From an uncultured Nesterenkonia sp. (lineage in GTDB: Bacteria; Actinomycetota; Actinomycetes; Actinomycetales; Micrococcaceae), in assembly GCA_946222885.1 (NCBI GenBank), contig CAMIAK010000021.1, positions 1 to 17,730 on the forward strand: 17,730 nucleotides of DNA, read 5' to 3'. Each line of letters begins with the position of its first letter. Position 1 is the first letter of the stretch. Below are positions 7,526 to 14,498 of the stretch, one piece after another. The notes beneath the pieces are model-generated. The model did not search any database. It was not told where the DNA came from and was given only the letters and a program-made list of their open reading frames with translations. Made by a program: the position numbers and the translations under genes.

Positions 7526-7834
7526 TCAGCCGACGGAGGTGATCTTCACCCGGGTCAGCTCAGAACGGTGACCCTGGCGCTTCTGGTAGCCGGTCTTGTT
7601 CTTGTACTTGTGAATGACGACCTTCTTGCCGCGGAGGTTCTCCAGGACCTCGGCCTCGACCTTGACCTTGGCCAGCTCGTCGGCACCGGTGGTGACCTTG
7701 TCCCCGTCCACCAGCATCACTGCCGGCAGCTCGATGGTGCTGCCTGCCTCGGCGGGGACGCGGTCAAGGGTCACCAGATCTCCGACGGAAACCTTCTCCT
7801 GGCGGCCGCCTGCGCGGACAATCGCGTACACCAC
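7526..7834 (-). CDS. rplU: 50S ribosomal protein L21
   Basis: Starting at GTG 7834 the product is 102 residues, the normal L21 length, beginning MVYAIVRAGGRQEKVSVGD. It carries the conserved C-terminal GKKVVIHKYKNKTGYQKRQG and ITSVG. An in-frame ATG exists 36 nt upstream (7870), but the extra 12 residues (MSVLFIERSESQ) are not part of L21. GAGAGAAG lies about 10 nt before the GTG as ribosome site. L21 binds 23S rRNA and contacts L20 in the large subunit. It is co-transcribed with rpmA. Confidence 0.97.
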   Translation of the reverse strand: MVYAIVRAGGRQEKVSVGDLVTLDRVPAEAGSTIELPAVMLVDGDKVTTGADELAKVKVEAEVLENLRGKKVVIHKYKNKTGYQKRQGHRSELTRVKITSVG

Positions 7835-7928
7835 TTGGGACTCACTTCTCTCGATGAATAAAACGGACATAACTCATGCACTCAGAAGCGCATGGAAGAC
7901 ATGACGGTGCCGATGACACCAGGGATCT

Positions 7929-7957
7929 ACTGTACGGCATATCCCCTGCCCCGGCAA
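7929..7957 (-). promoter_or_regulatory. Candidate promoter of rplU-rpmA
   Basis: On the minus strand TTGCCG (7957-7952) and TACAGT (7934-7929) are spaced by exactly 17 bp, resembling a sigma-70-type promoter. Transcription would begin near 7922, leaving a leader of about 88 nt before the L21 start. It sits directly after the hairpin that follows rne. Confidence 0.45.
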
Positions 7958-7999
7958 GCGGCGGCGCGTCTCCCGGTGTGTCTGAGAAGGCGCCGCCGC
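7958..7999 (-). terminator. Hairpin after rne
   Basis: GCGGCGGCGC (7958-7967) pairs perfectly with GCGCCGCCGC (7990-7999). Inside the 22-nt loop TCTC and GAGA can pair further. It lies 14 nt beyond the rne stop. There is no T-run, so it may be a factor-assisted or GC-type actinobacterial terminator. Confidence 0.45.
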
Positions 8000-8013
8000 A
8001 GGCCGCGAGCGGC

Positions 8014-10635
8014 TCAGCTGCTGTTCGGGGAGGAGATGTCCTCCGCCTTGACGCCGACGCCGAACATCATCGGCTCGGCGGCAGGCTTCTTCTCCTGCTT
8101 CTGCCCGGTCGCCTCAGCCTGGGCCGAGGAGGAGGAGAAGGTCTTGGCCGGCCCGGAGACCGCTGCCGAGACCTGGGTGACCTCGCCGCCGGAGCCCTGG
8201 GAGGATCCGGCCGCCCGACGGCGGCGGCGCGGCTTAGCGGCCCCCGCCTCCTCGGACTTCGGGGCGCGGGAGGCCACCGCCTCGTTCAGGGAGTCCAGCG
8301 AGAGCTTCTCCGCGGGCTTCTCCTCCGGGGCCTCCGGCTGCTGCGCCTTCTTCCGGCCGGAGCCGGAGCGCTGGCGCTTGCCGCGCGGAACCGGGACGGC
8401 CTCTCCGCCGATGGTGAGCACGGCCTCGTCCTCACCGGAGTCTGCAGCTCTGCCCTCACCGGAGGAGCCGGAACCCCTCGTGCCGGAGCCGCCGTCCTCG
8501 GCGTCGTCGTCCTGCTTGGTGGTGGCCGCGGCCACCTGGGCCAGCGCCTGGCGGGCCTTCTCGGCCTTCTGGCGCTCCTCCTCGCTCTGCTCCTGCTGGG
8601 GCTCGGAGGAGGACTGGCCGCCGTTGTTCTCGGCGCTGCCGCCGCCGCGGCCGCCCTTGGACTTCCGGCGCTTCTTGGATCCGCGGCCGCTGTTCTGCTC
8701 GCCCTGGGAGTTGTAGGAGCCGCGGTGCTCGATGGGCTCCTCGTGGGTGATGATGCCGCGCCCTGCGCAGTGCTCGCAGTTCTCGGAGAAGACCTCCAGC
8801 AGCCCGGTGCCCATCCGCTTACGCGTCATCTGGACCAGGCCCAGGGAGGTGACCTCTGCGACCTGGTGCTTGGTGCGGTCGCGGCCCAGGCATTCGACCA
8901 GCCGGCGCAGCACCAGATCCCGGTTGGACTCCAGGACCATGTCGATGAAGTCGATGACGATGATGCCGCCGATGTCGCGCAGGCGCAGCTGGCGGACGAT
9001 CTCCTCCGCCGCCTCCAGGTTGTTCCGGGTGACGGTCTCCTCGAGGTTGCCGCCGGAGCCGGTGAACTTGCCGGTGTTGACGTCGACGACCGTCATCGCT
9101 TCGGTGCGGTCGAAGACCAGCGAGCCGCCGGAGGGCAGCTTCACGTTGCGATCCAGCGCCTTGTTCAGCTGCTCGTCGATGCGGTGGTGGGCGAAGATGT
9201 CGCCGTCGCCGTCCTCGAACTTCTTCAGCCGGTCCAGCAGGTGCGGAGCCACGTAGGTGACATAGGCCTCCACGTTGTCCCAGGTCTCCTCGCCCTGGAT
9301 CTCCATGGAGGAGAAGTCCTCGTTGAAGACGTCGCGGACCACCTTGATGGTCAGGTCCGGCTCCGAGTAGAGCAGCTCCGGGGGCAGGATCTTCCGGTCC
9401 TGGGTCTGCTCCTGGATGGATTCCCAGAGTGCGCGCAGCCGGTTGATGTCATTGGTCAGCTCCTGCTCGGAGGCGCCCTCGGCGGCGGTGCGCACGATGA
9501 CCCCGGCGTCCTCCGGCATGTGCTCCTTGAGGATCTTCTTCAGCCGGGCGCGCTCAGTGTCCGGGAGCTTCCGGGAGATGCCGGTCATGGAGCCGCCCGG
9601 GACGAAGACCAGGTAGCGGCCGGGCAGCGAGACCTGGCTGGTCAGCCGGGCACCCTTATGCCCCACGGGGTCCTTGGTGACCTGCACCAGGACGGGATCC
9701 CCGGACTTCAGGGCATTCTCGATCTTGCGGGGCTTGCCGCCCAGGTTGGCGGCCGACCAGTCGACCTCGCCGGCGTAGAGGACCGCGTTGCGGCCGCGGC
9801 CGATGTCCACGAAGGCGGCCTCCATGGACGGGAGCACATTCTGCACCTTGCCCAGGTAGACGTTGCCGATCAGGGAGTCCTGAGTGGTGTTGGAGACGTA
9901 GTGCTCGGCCAGCACGTCATCCTCCAGCACGCCGATCTGGATCCGCTCTCCGCGCTGGCGGACGATCATCTTGCGGTCCACGGACTCACGGCGGGCCAGG
10001 AACTCCGCCTCCGTGATGACCTGGCGCTTCCGCCCGCCCTCACGGGAGGCGCGGCGGCGCTGCCGCTTGGCCTCCAGGCGGGTGGAGCCCTTCAGGCTGG
10101 TGACCTTGTCGGGGGCGTCGGACTCGGCAGCCTCGCGCGGGGCGCGGACACGGGTGACGGTGTGGGCGTCCTCGCCCTCCTCCTCCAGCTCCATGTCCAC
10201 CGACCCACGACGACGGCGGCGGCGCTTCCGGATGACCTGCTCCTCCTCCGAGGTCTCCTCGGAGGGCTTCTGCTGCCTGTCCTGCTGCTTCTTCTGGGAG
10301 GGCTCCTCCCCGTTCCCGCCGGAGTCCTTCTCCGCGGACTCCTCAGGACGGTCTGCGGAATCCTGGTCCTGGCGGTTCTTGTTGCGGCCGCCGCGGCGAC
10401 GCTTCCGCCGGGGCCGGCGGCCGCCGTCGTCGTCCGGGTCCTGGCCCTCCTCCTGGGCAGGGGCGGAGTCCTGGGGAGCTTCGTCCCCCTCGGTGTCCTC
10501 CCGCTGGGGGCGGCGCACCTTGACCGGCTCCACGGACTCGAGGTCCGGGGCCTGGAAGAGCGGGGTGAAGACGTCAGCGCCTGAAGGGCCTTCCGACGCG
10601 GCGTCTGACGACTGGGGTGTGGGGGTGTCGGTCAT
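8014..10635 (-). CDS. rne: Ribonuclease E/G family endoribonuclease
   Basis: RNase E makes the initial cuts in mRNA decay and helps mature rRNA and tRNA. The start ATG at 10635 has AGGAG 10 nt upstream and gives 873 residues; an in-frame ATG 42 nt further up lacks one. Residues 1-220 are charged and low-complexity, with basic runs (RRPRRKRRRGGR near 73-84, RKRRRRRR near 136-143). The catalytic core follows: an S1 RNA-binding domain (about 255-335, SLIGNVYLGKVQNVLPSMEA), the DNase I-like region with metal ligands in VVDVNTGKFTGS (Asp518) and IVIDFIDM (Asp562), and the zinc-link CEHCAGRG (Cys620, Cys623). The tail from 640 is again disordered, basic and acidic. Core in the middle with two disordered arms is the actinobacterial layout and differs from E. 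coli, where only the C-terminus is extended. It is followed by rplU. Confidence 0.96.
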   Translation of the reverse strand: MTDTPTPQSSDAASEGPSGADVFTPLFQAPDLESVEPVKVRRPQREDTEGDEAPQDSAPAQEEGQDPDDDGGRRPRRKRRRGGRNKNRQDQDSADRPEESAEKDSGGNGEEPSQKKQQDRQQKPSEETSEEEQVIRKRRRRRRGSVDMELEEEGEDAHTVTRVRAPREAAESDAPDKVTSLKGSTRLEAKRQRRRASREGGRKRQVITEAEFLARRESVDRKMIVRQRGERIQIGVLEDDVLAEHYVSNTTQDSLIGNVYLGKVQNVLPSMEAAFVDIGRGRNAVLYAGEVDWSAANLGGKPRKIENALKSGDPVLVQVTKDPVGHKGARLTSQVSLPGRYLVFVPGGSMTGISRKLPDTERARLKKILKEHMPEDAGVIVRTAAEGASEQELTNDINRLRALWESIQEQTQDRKILPPELLYSEPDLTIKVVRDVFNEDFSSMEIQGEETWDNVEAYVTYVAPHLLDRLKKFEDGDGDIFAHHRIDEQLNKALDRNVKLPSGGSLVFDRTEAMTVVDVNTGKFTGSGGNLEETVTRNNLEAAEEIVRQLRLRDIGGIIVIDFIDMVLESNRDLVLRRLVECLGRDRTKHQVAEVTSLGLVQMTRKRMGTGLLEVFSENCEHCAGRGIITHEEPIEHRGSYNSQGEQNSGRGSKKRRKSKGGRGGGSAENNGGQSSSEPQQEQSEEERQKAEKARQALAQVAAATTKQDDDAEDGGSGTRGSGSSGEGRAADSGEDEAVLTIGGEAVPVPRGKRQRSGSGRKKAQQPEAPEEKPAEKLSLDSLNEAVASRAPKSEEAGAAKPRRRRRAAGSSQGSGGEVTQVSAAVSGPAKTFSSSSAQAEATGQKQEKKPAAEPMMFGVGVKAEDISSPNSS

Positions 10636-10956
10636 GTATGCAGTTGCTCCTGCCGGCTCCGGCGGTGCCACACTCACCTGCTGTCGGAGACGACGATTCT
10701 CTCGTGCCGCCGGCCGCGTTGCCCCGTCCTCTCACCACGGGTGCGGCCTGCGAGCTGCTTGCGCTGTCTCTCAAAACCTTGTCTTCAAGCTCTGCCGGGT
10801 ACTCACCGGGCGCTGCCCCGCTATCTGGGCGCGCTCTGCACGGCTGTCCGGCGTCCGTCTTCACTGGCTGTGGTGCCGCGTTCTGTTCCGCGGCGACTCG
10901 ACGGAGTATCAAAGCCTCCTCGATACGCGGGTGTGGTCCGCATCTCGATGAGATCC

Positions 10957-10965
10957 AGTATCGCA
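10957..10965 (-). promoter_or_regulatory. Candidate extended -10 of rne
   Basis: TGCGATACT on the minus strand fits an extended -10 (TGn followed by GATACT). There is no good -35 at 16-18 bp, which extended -10 promoters can lack. A second GATACT at 10910-10905 is an alternative. Confidence 0.3.
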
Positions 10966-11019
10966 CATCTGGTGTTACGCGCCCGTATCCGACTCTGCCC
11001 GGCCGCTCGGCGAGAGGCG

Positions 11020-11025
11020 TAGAAT
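11020..11025 (+). promoter_or_regulatory. -10 element of a probably leaderless VKOR transcript
   Basis: TAGAAT ends 6 nt before the ATG at 11032. That places the transcription start at or next to the A of the start codon. No ribosome site lies at normal distance (GAGAGG is 14 nt away and upstream of the -10). Leaderless mRNAs with this spacing are common in actinobacteria. Confidence 0.5.
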
Positions 11026-11031
11026 TGCCCC

Positions 11032-11700
11032 ATGGCCGTACAGACCACGCCGGGCGTGTCGCAGACCTCAGACGGGGACACCCTTCCCCCTACGGAGCAG
11101 ACCGAGCGGCCCGGAGCCCTTCCCTTCTTCAGCCGTGACCGCGGCATCGGCCTCTGGCTGGTGCTCACCGGCCTGATCGGCTCGCTGGCCAGCTTCCTGC
11201 TGCTCTATGAGCGCATCCAGCTCTGGCAGGACGCGAGCCACTCGACGGCCTGCGACATCAATCCCTGGGTCTCCTGCGGCGTGGTCATGGAGTCCTGGCA
11301 GGCCTCCACCTTCGGCTTCCCGAACATCTTCATCGGGGTGATCGCCTTCCCCGTGGTCGTGGCCATCGGAGTCGGGCTCCTCGGCGGAGTCCGGGCGCCG
11401 CGCTGGTACTGGGGCGGACTGCAGGCCGGGGTGCTCTTCGCCCTGGGCTTCTGCGTCTGGCTGTGGTCCCAGGCCGTCTACTCCATCGGCGCCCTGTGCC
11501 CGTACTGCATGATCGTCTGGGCCGCGGTCATCCCCATGGCCGTGGTGGTCACCGCCCGGAACATCATCCACGGCGTCATCCCTGCCGGGGAAGGGCTGAA
11601 GCGGGCGGCCCGCGAGTGGTGGTGGGTGGCGGTCCTGCTGCTCTTCCTGGCCGTGGCGGCCAGCATCGTGCTGCAGTTCCCGCAGATCCTCGGGGTCTGA
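11032..11700 (+). CDS. Vitamin K epoxide reductase (VKOR) family membrane protein
   Basis: Bacterial VKOR homologues use quinone to reoxidise DsbA-like partners and so drive disulfide formation outside the membrane, the role played by DsbB in other bacteria. The 222-residue protein has a 35-residue polar N-terminus, about five membrane helices (first near 39-59), the loop cysteine pair in CDINPWVSC (Cys74, Cys82), the FGFPN segment, and the active-site CPYC (Cys156, Cys159) at the end of a helix. All four functional cysteines are present. No thioredoxin domain is fused, so a separate partner is expected elsewhere. It is divergent from rne and likely transcribed alone. A downstream T-rich terminator is not seen. 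Confidence 0.92.
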   Translation: MAVQTTPGVSQTSDGDTLPPTEQTERPGALPFFSRDRGIGLWLVLTGLIGSLASFLLLYERIQLWQDASHSTACDINPWVSCGVVMESWQASTFGFPNIFIGVIAFPVVVAIGVGLLGGVRAPRWYWGGLQAGVLFALGFCVWLWSQAVYSIGALCPYCMIVWAAVIPMAVVVTARNIIHGVIPAGEGLKRAAREWWWVAVLLLFLAVAASIVLQFPQILGV

Positions 11701-11712
11701 CCTGCACATTCC

Positions 11713-11798
11713 GGTAGGGGAACTAGCCGGTCAGCACCTACCCAGCGCCCCTCTCCCCTGCCAGAATGAGTGTGCACCTACCTGTCTGCACACCTACC
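11713..11798 (+). repeat. CACCTACC repeats upstream of mscR
   Basis: CACCTACC occurs three times in direct orientation (11735-11742, 11775-11782, 11791-11798), and its partial reverse complement GGTAGG is at 11713-11718. The last copy ends just before the GAGGAG ribosome site. Such clustering in a 109-bp gap suggests an operator, but this is inference. Confidence 0.4.
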
Positions 11799-11809
11799 GA
11801 GGAGCTGCC

Positions 11810-12907
11810 ATGCCCCAGACCGTCAACGCCGTCGTCGTCAAGGAGAAGAACGCCCCAGCCGTCGTCGAGCAGATCGTCATCCCCGACCCGGGGCCGGGCG
11901 AGGTCGTCGTCGACGTCCTGACCTGCGGCGTCTGCCAGACCGACCAGCACTTCCAGCAGGGTGAGGTCGGGGACAACTTCCCCTACCTGCTGGGCCACGA
12001 GGCCACCGCACGTGTCTCCGAGATCGGCGAGGGCGTCACCAATGTGAAGGTCGGCGACAAAGTCATCCTGAACTGGCGCGCCGTCTGCGGCGAATGCCGG
12101 GCCTGTAAGAAGGGCGAGCTGAAGTACTGCTTCGCCACCCACAACGCCGAGCAGAAGATGACCCTGACCGACGGCACCGAGCTGGAGGCTGCACTGGGCA
12201 TCGGGGCCTTCGCAGAGAAGACCCTGGTCCACTCCGGCCAGTGCACCGTCATCGATGACGTCTCCGACGAGTCCAATGCCGCCGTCGGCCTGCTGGGCTG
12301 CGGCATCATGGCCGGCATCGGTGCGGCCATCAACACCGGGGAGGTCAAGCGCGGCGAGTCCGTGGCCGTCATCGGCATCGGCGGCGTGGGCACCGCCGCC
12401 ATCGCCGGGGCCAAGCTGGCCGGGGCGACCACCATCATCGCCGTGGACATCGACCCGCGGAAGCTGGAGAAGGCCCAGGAGCTCGGCGCCACCCATACCG
12501 TGAACTCCAAGGAGGCCGACGCCGTAGAGGCGATCCGTGAGCTCACCGGCGGCTTCGGCGCCGATGTGGTCATCGACGCCGTGGGCATCCCGGCCACCTA
12601 CGAGCAGGCCTTCTACGCCCGTGACCTGGCGGGTCGCGTGGTGCTGGTGGGCGTGCCGGACCCGTCCCTAAAGATCGAGCTGCCCCTGCAGGAGATCTTC
12701 GGCCGCGGCGGCGCTCTGAAGTCCTCCTGGTACGGCGACTGCCTGCCCTCCCGCGACTTCCCCATGCTGGTGGACCTCTACCAGCAGGGCAGGCTGGACC
12801 TGGACGCCTTCGTCACCGAGCGCATCACCCTGGACAAGGTCCAGGAGGGCTTCGACACCATGAACCGCGGCGACGTGCTGCGCTCCGTGGTGGAGATCAA
12901 GGCCTGA
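11810..12907 (+). CDS. mscR: S-(hydroxymethyl)mycothiol dehydrogenase
   Basis: This NAD-dependent enzyme oxidises the adduct of formaldehyde and mycothiol to S-formylmycothiol, and relatives also reduce S-nitrosomycothiol. The 365-residue protein is a zinc MDR. Catalytic zinc ligands are Cys39 (TCGVC), the GHEA region (His63) and Cys164. Structural zinc cysteines are 93, 96, 99 and 107 (CGECRACKKGELKYC). The mycothiol-type signature FATHNAEQKMTLTDGTELEA (about 108-127) and ALGIGAFAEKTLV separate it from general alcohol dehydrogenases. The cofactor fold has GIGGVG (189-194) and Asp213, favouring NAD. One oddity: the usual CGVCHTD reads CGVCQTD (Gln43). The ATG follows GAGGAGCTGCC. A hydrolase gene follows 31 nt later, as in mycobacteria. 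Confidence 0.93.
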   Translation: MPQTVNAVVVKEKNAPAVVEQIVIPDPGPGEVVVDVLTCGVCQTDQHFQQGEVGDNFPYLLGHEATARVSEIGEGVTNVKVGDKVILNWRAVCGECRACKKGELKYCFATHNAEQKMTLTDGTELEAALGIGAFAEKTLVHSGQCTVIDDVSDESNAAVGLLGCGIMAGIGAAINTGEVKRGESVAVIGIGGVGTAAIAGAKLAGATTIIAVDIDPRKLEKAQELGATHTVNSKEADAVEAIRELTGGFGADVVIDAVGIPATYEQAFYARDLAGRVVLVGVPDPSLKIELPLQEIFGRGGALKSSWYGDCLPSRDFPMLVDLYQQGRLDLDAFVTERITLDKVQEGFDTMNRGDVLRSVVEIKA

Positions 12908-12938
12908 GACCCATTCCCGAGAGGACGAGGAGCACAGA

Positions 12939-13574
12939 ATGAACGCACGCATCGAACACCTGGAGACCTCCGGAATCTTCTCCCTGGACGGGGAGACCCA
13001 CAACGTGGACAACAACGTGTGGCTCGTGGGCGATGACCAGGAGGTCATCGTGATCGACCCCGCCCACGACGCTGCAGCCGTGGAGAAGGCAGTGGGCGGC
13101 CGGAAGGTCGTCGCGATCCTGCTGACCCACGCCCATGACGACCACATCGGCCAGGTCAAGGACGTCCAGGAGCGCATCGGCGGTCAGATCCACCTCAACT
13201 GGGAGGACAAGCCGCTCTGGGAGCAGGTCTACGAGGGCGCCGAGCCGGATGTGAAGATCTCCGAGGGCGACACCTTCACCGTGGCCGGCACCACCCTGAA
13301 GGCCATCCACACCCCCGGCCACTCCCCCGGCTCCACCTGCTACTACGCCGAAGAGCTGGAGGGCGGCGTGGTGTTCTCCGGAGACACGCTGTTCAACGGC
13401 GGCCCCGGCGCGACCGGCCGCTCCTACAGCAGCTTCGAGACGATCGTGGAGTCCATCCGCGCCAAGCTGTTCGCCCTGCCGGAGGGGACGAAGGTCAACA
13501 CCGGTCACGGCCCCTCCACCAGCATCGGCGAGGAGAAGCCGAACGTGGAGGAAGCTGTGAAGAACAACGGCTGA
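12939..13574 (+). CDS. Metallo-beta-lactamase-fold hydrolase linked to formaldehyde detoxification
   Basis: The 211-residue protein has the full metal-site set of the family: HAHDDH (64-69), His128 in HTPGHSPGS, Asp149 in FSGDTLF and His190 in NTGHGP. This is the glyoxalase II-like subgroup. It starts behind GAGGAG, 31 nt after mscR, with no terminator between, so the two form one transcription unit. The same pair (mscR and a metallo-hydrolase) is adjacent in Mycobacterium. A role in cleaving S-formylmycothiol, or another mycothiol thioester, is a reasonable inference rather than something the sequence proves. A strong terminator follows 16 nt after the stop. Confidence 0.93.
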   Translation: MNARIEHLETSGIFSLDGETHNVDNNVWLVGDDQEVIVIDPAHDAAAVEKAVGGRKVVAILLTHAHDDHIGQVKDVQERIGGQIHLNWEDKPLWEQVYEGAEPDVKISEGDTFTVAGTTLKAIHTPGHSPGSTCYYAEELEGGVVFSGDTLFNGGPGATGRSYSSFETIVESIRAKLFALPEGTKVNTGHGPSTSIGEEKPNVEEAVKNNG

Positions 13575-13589
13575 TCCGCACGGAGACCG

Positions 13590-13631
13590 AGAGAGGGCCT
13601 CTGACCTGGGCACGGGTCAGAGGCCCTCTCT
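13590..13631. terminator. Strong bidirectional terminator
   Basis: A perfect 17-bp stem (13590-13606 with 13615-13631) around an 8-nt loop separates the converging hydrolase and lipoate-ligase genes. The outer stem is AGAGAGGG/CCCTCTCT. It is the strongest hairpin I found in the window. Confidence 0.85.
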
Positions 13632-13650
13632 GTGCGCTGGGCTCTCTGCG

Positions 13651-14412
13651 CTAGGAAGCGAGGAGGCCGGGGATTCCGGGTGTGAGGTCCCAGTGCTGGG
13701 AATAGGTCTCCAGGACTGCCGCCTCGACGTCCTCGACCGTCAGGCCGGGGAGCAGGTCGTCGGCCGCGCCGGCGGTCAGCGGGTCCCACTCCAGGCCCAT
13801 GGCGCCGTAGGCCTCGGTGAGGACCCGCCGGATGATGGGTCCCGACTCCACCACGATGGAGGAGGAGAAGAGCCAGCCGGTGCCGATCTGGCGCTGGGCG
13901 GTGCCGATCAGTTTGATGCGGACGTCCGGCTCGCCGAACCTCACCCCGTGCACGGAATGCTCCCCGTAGCAGTATTCGTACGGGATGGGGCCCAGCTGCA
14001 CGTCGACTCCGCAGCGGAGCAGAGCGTCCCCGAGGAGCTCGCCGAAGGCGCGGAATCGCGCCTGGGACTCGCAGATGGGGTCGGCATCGGGCTCGATGTG
14101 GTCGATGACCAGGGAGCCGGGATGGTAGGCGGCGGCACGCCCGCCGGCACGGCGGACCAGAGGGGTGAAGCCGAGCGCTGTGCAGGCCGCCGCCGCGGCC
14201 TCGAAGCCGGGCAGCTTGCGGTCCCGCTGGCCGAAGGCGACGGTCGGCCGGGGCCGGTAGATCCTGAGCATGGGACCGGTGGACTGTGGGTCTTCCGGGT
14301 CCTTCGCGTAGCGGCGGGTGCCCTGGAGGAGGTCGATGGCGAGGTCGAGATCCCGTTCAGCCCCGAAGCTCTCCTGCTGCCTGTAGAGAAGCAGCGACCC
14401 TGCGTCACCCAT
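13651..14412 (-). CDS. Lipoate/octanoate-protein ligase family protein
   Basis: The 253-residue protein belongs to the biotin/lipoate A/B ligase superfamily. The key segment RRAGGRAAAYHPGSLVID (87-104) corresponds to the RR.GGG...H..G acyl-binding loop. The lysine in RIKLIGTAQRQ (Lys167) corresponds to the invariant catalytic lysine. It begins LLLYRQQESFGAERDLDLA, as do LplA/LipM-type proteins. These enzymes attach lipoyl or octanoyl groups to E2 and GcvH proteins. There is no adenylate-forming C-terminal extension, so it may be a transferase (LipM/LipL-like) or a salvage ligase that needs a partner. The substrate cannot be read from the sequence. It stands alone, convergent with the mycothiol unit and divergent from the MDR gene. 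Confidence 0.85.
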   Translation of the reverse strand: MGDAGSLLLYRQQESFGAERDLDLAIDLLQGTRRYAKDPEDPQSTGPMLRIYRPRPTVAFGQRDRKLPGFEAAAAACTALGFTPLVRRAGGRAAAYHPGSLVIDHIEPDADPICESQARFRAFGELLGDALLRCGVDVQLGPIPYEYCYGEHSVHGVRFGEPDVRIKLIGTAQRQIGTGWLFSSSIVVESGPIIRRVLTEAYGAMGLEWDPLTAGAADDLLPGLTVEDVEAAVLETYSQHWDLTPGIPGLLAS

Positions 14413-14420
14413 AGACAGAC

Positions 14421-14426
14421 AGTCTA
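14421..14426 (-). promoter_or_regulatory. Possible -10 of the lipoate-ligase gene
   Basis: TAGACT on the minus strand ends 8 nt before the ATG at 14412. No ribosome site lies between, so the mRNA may be leaderless or nearly so. No clear -35 is seen. Confidence 0.3.
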
Positions 14427-14498
14427 CGAGTTCTCAGGTTTCCTCCAGAAATCATGGGGCCGTTGTGCGCGGAGTCCGAGCTGGGCATGATGGGGATC

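Larger units (their letters stand above)
10636..11031. other. Divergent intergenic region between rne and the VKOR gene
   Basis: These 396 bp hold no convincing gene: open frames on either strand lack ribosome sites and recognisable sequence. The part nearest rne is probably its leader (about 315 nt if the candidate -10 at 10957-10965 is used). On the minus strand GATACT occurs twice, at 10962-10957 and 10910-10905. The right end carries a -10 for the leaderless VKOR gene. Confidence 0.6.

Noticed and set aside
7876..10584. A 902-codon plus-strand frame opposite rne
   Set aside because: It is the antisense shadow of rne, leucine/glycine-rich as expected from reading GC-rich codons backward, with no ribosome site or family signature.
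10574..10966. A 130-codon minus-strand frame upstream of rne
   Set aside because: It overlaps the rne start in another frame and lacks a ribosome site; it is more likely leader sequence.
11738..12496. A 252-codon minus-strand frame opposite mscR
   Set aside because: mscR carries full zinc and cofactor motifs; the antisense frame has none.
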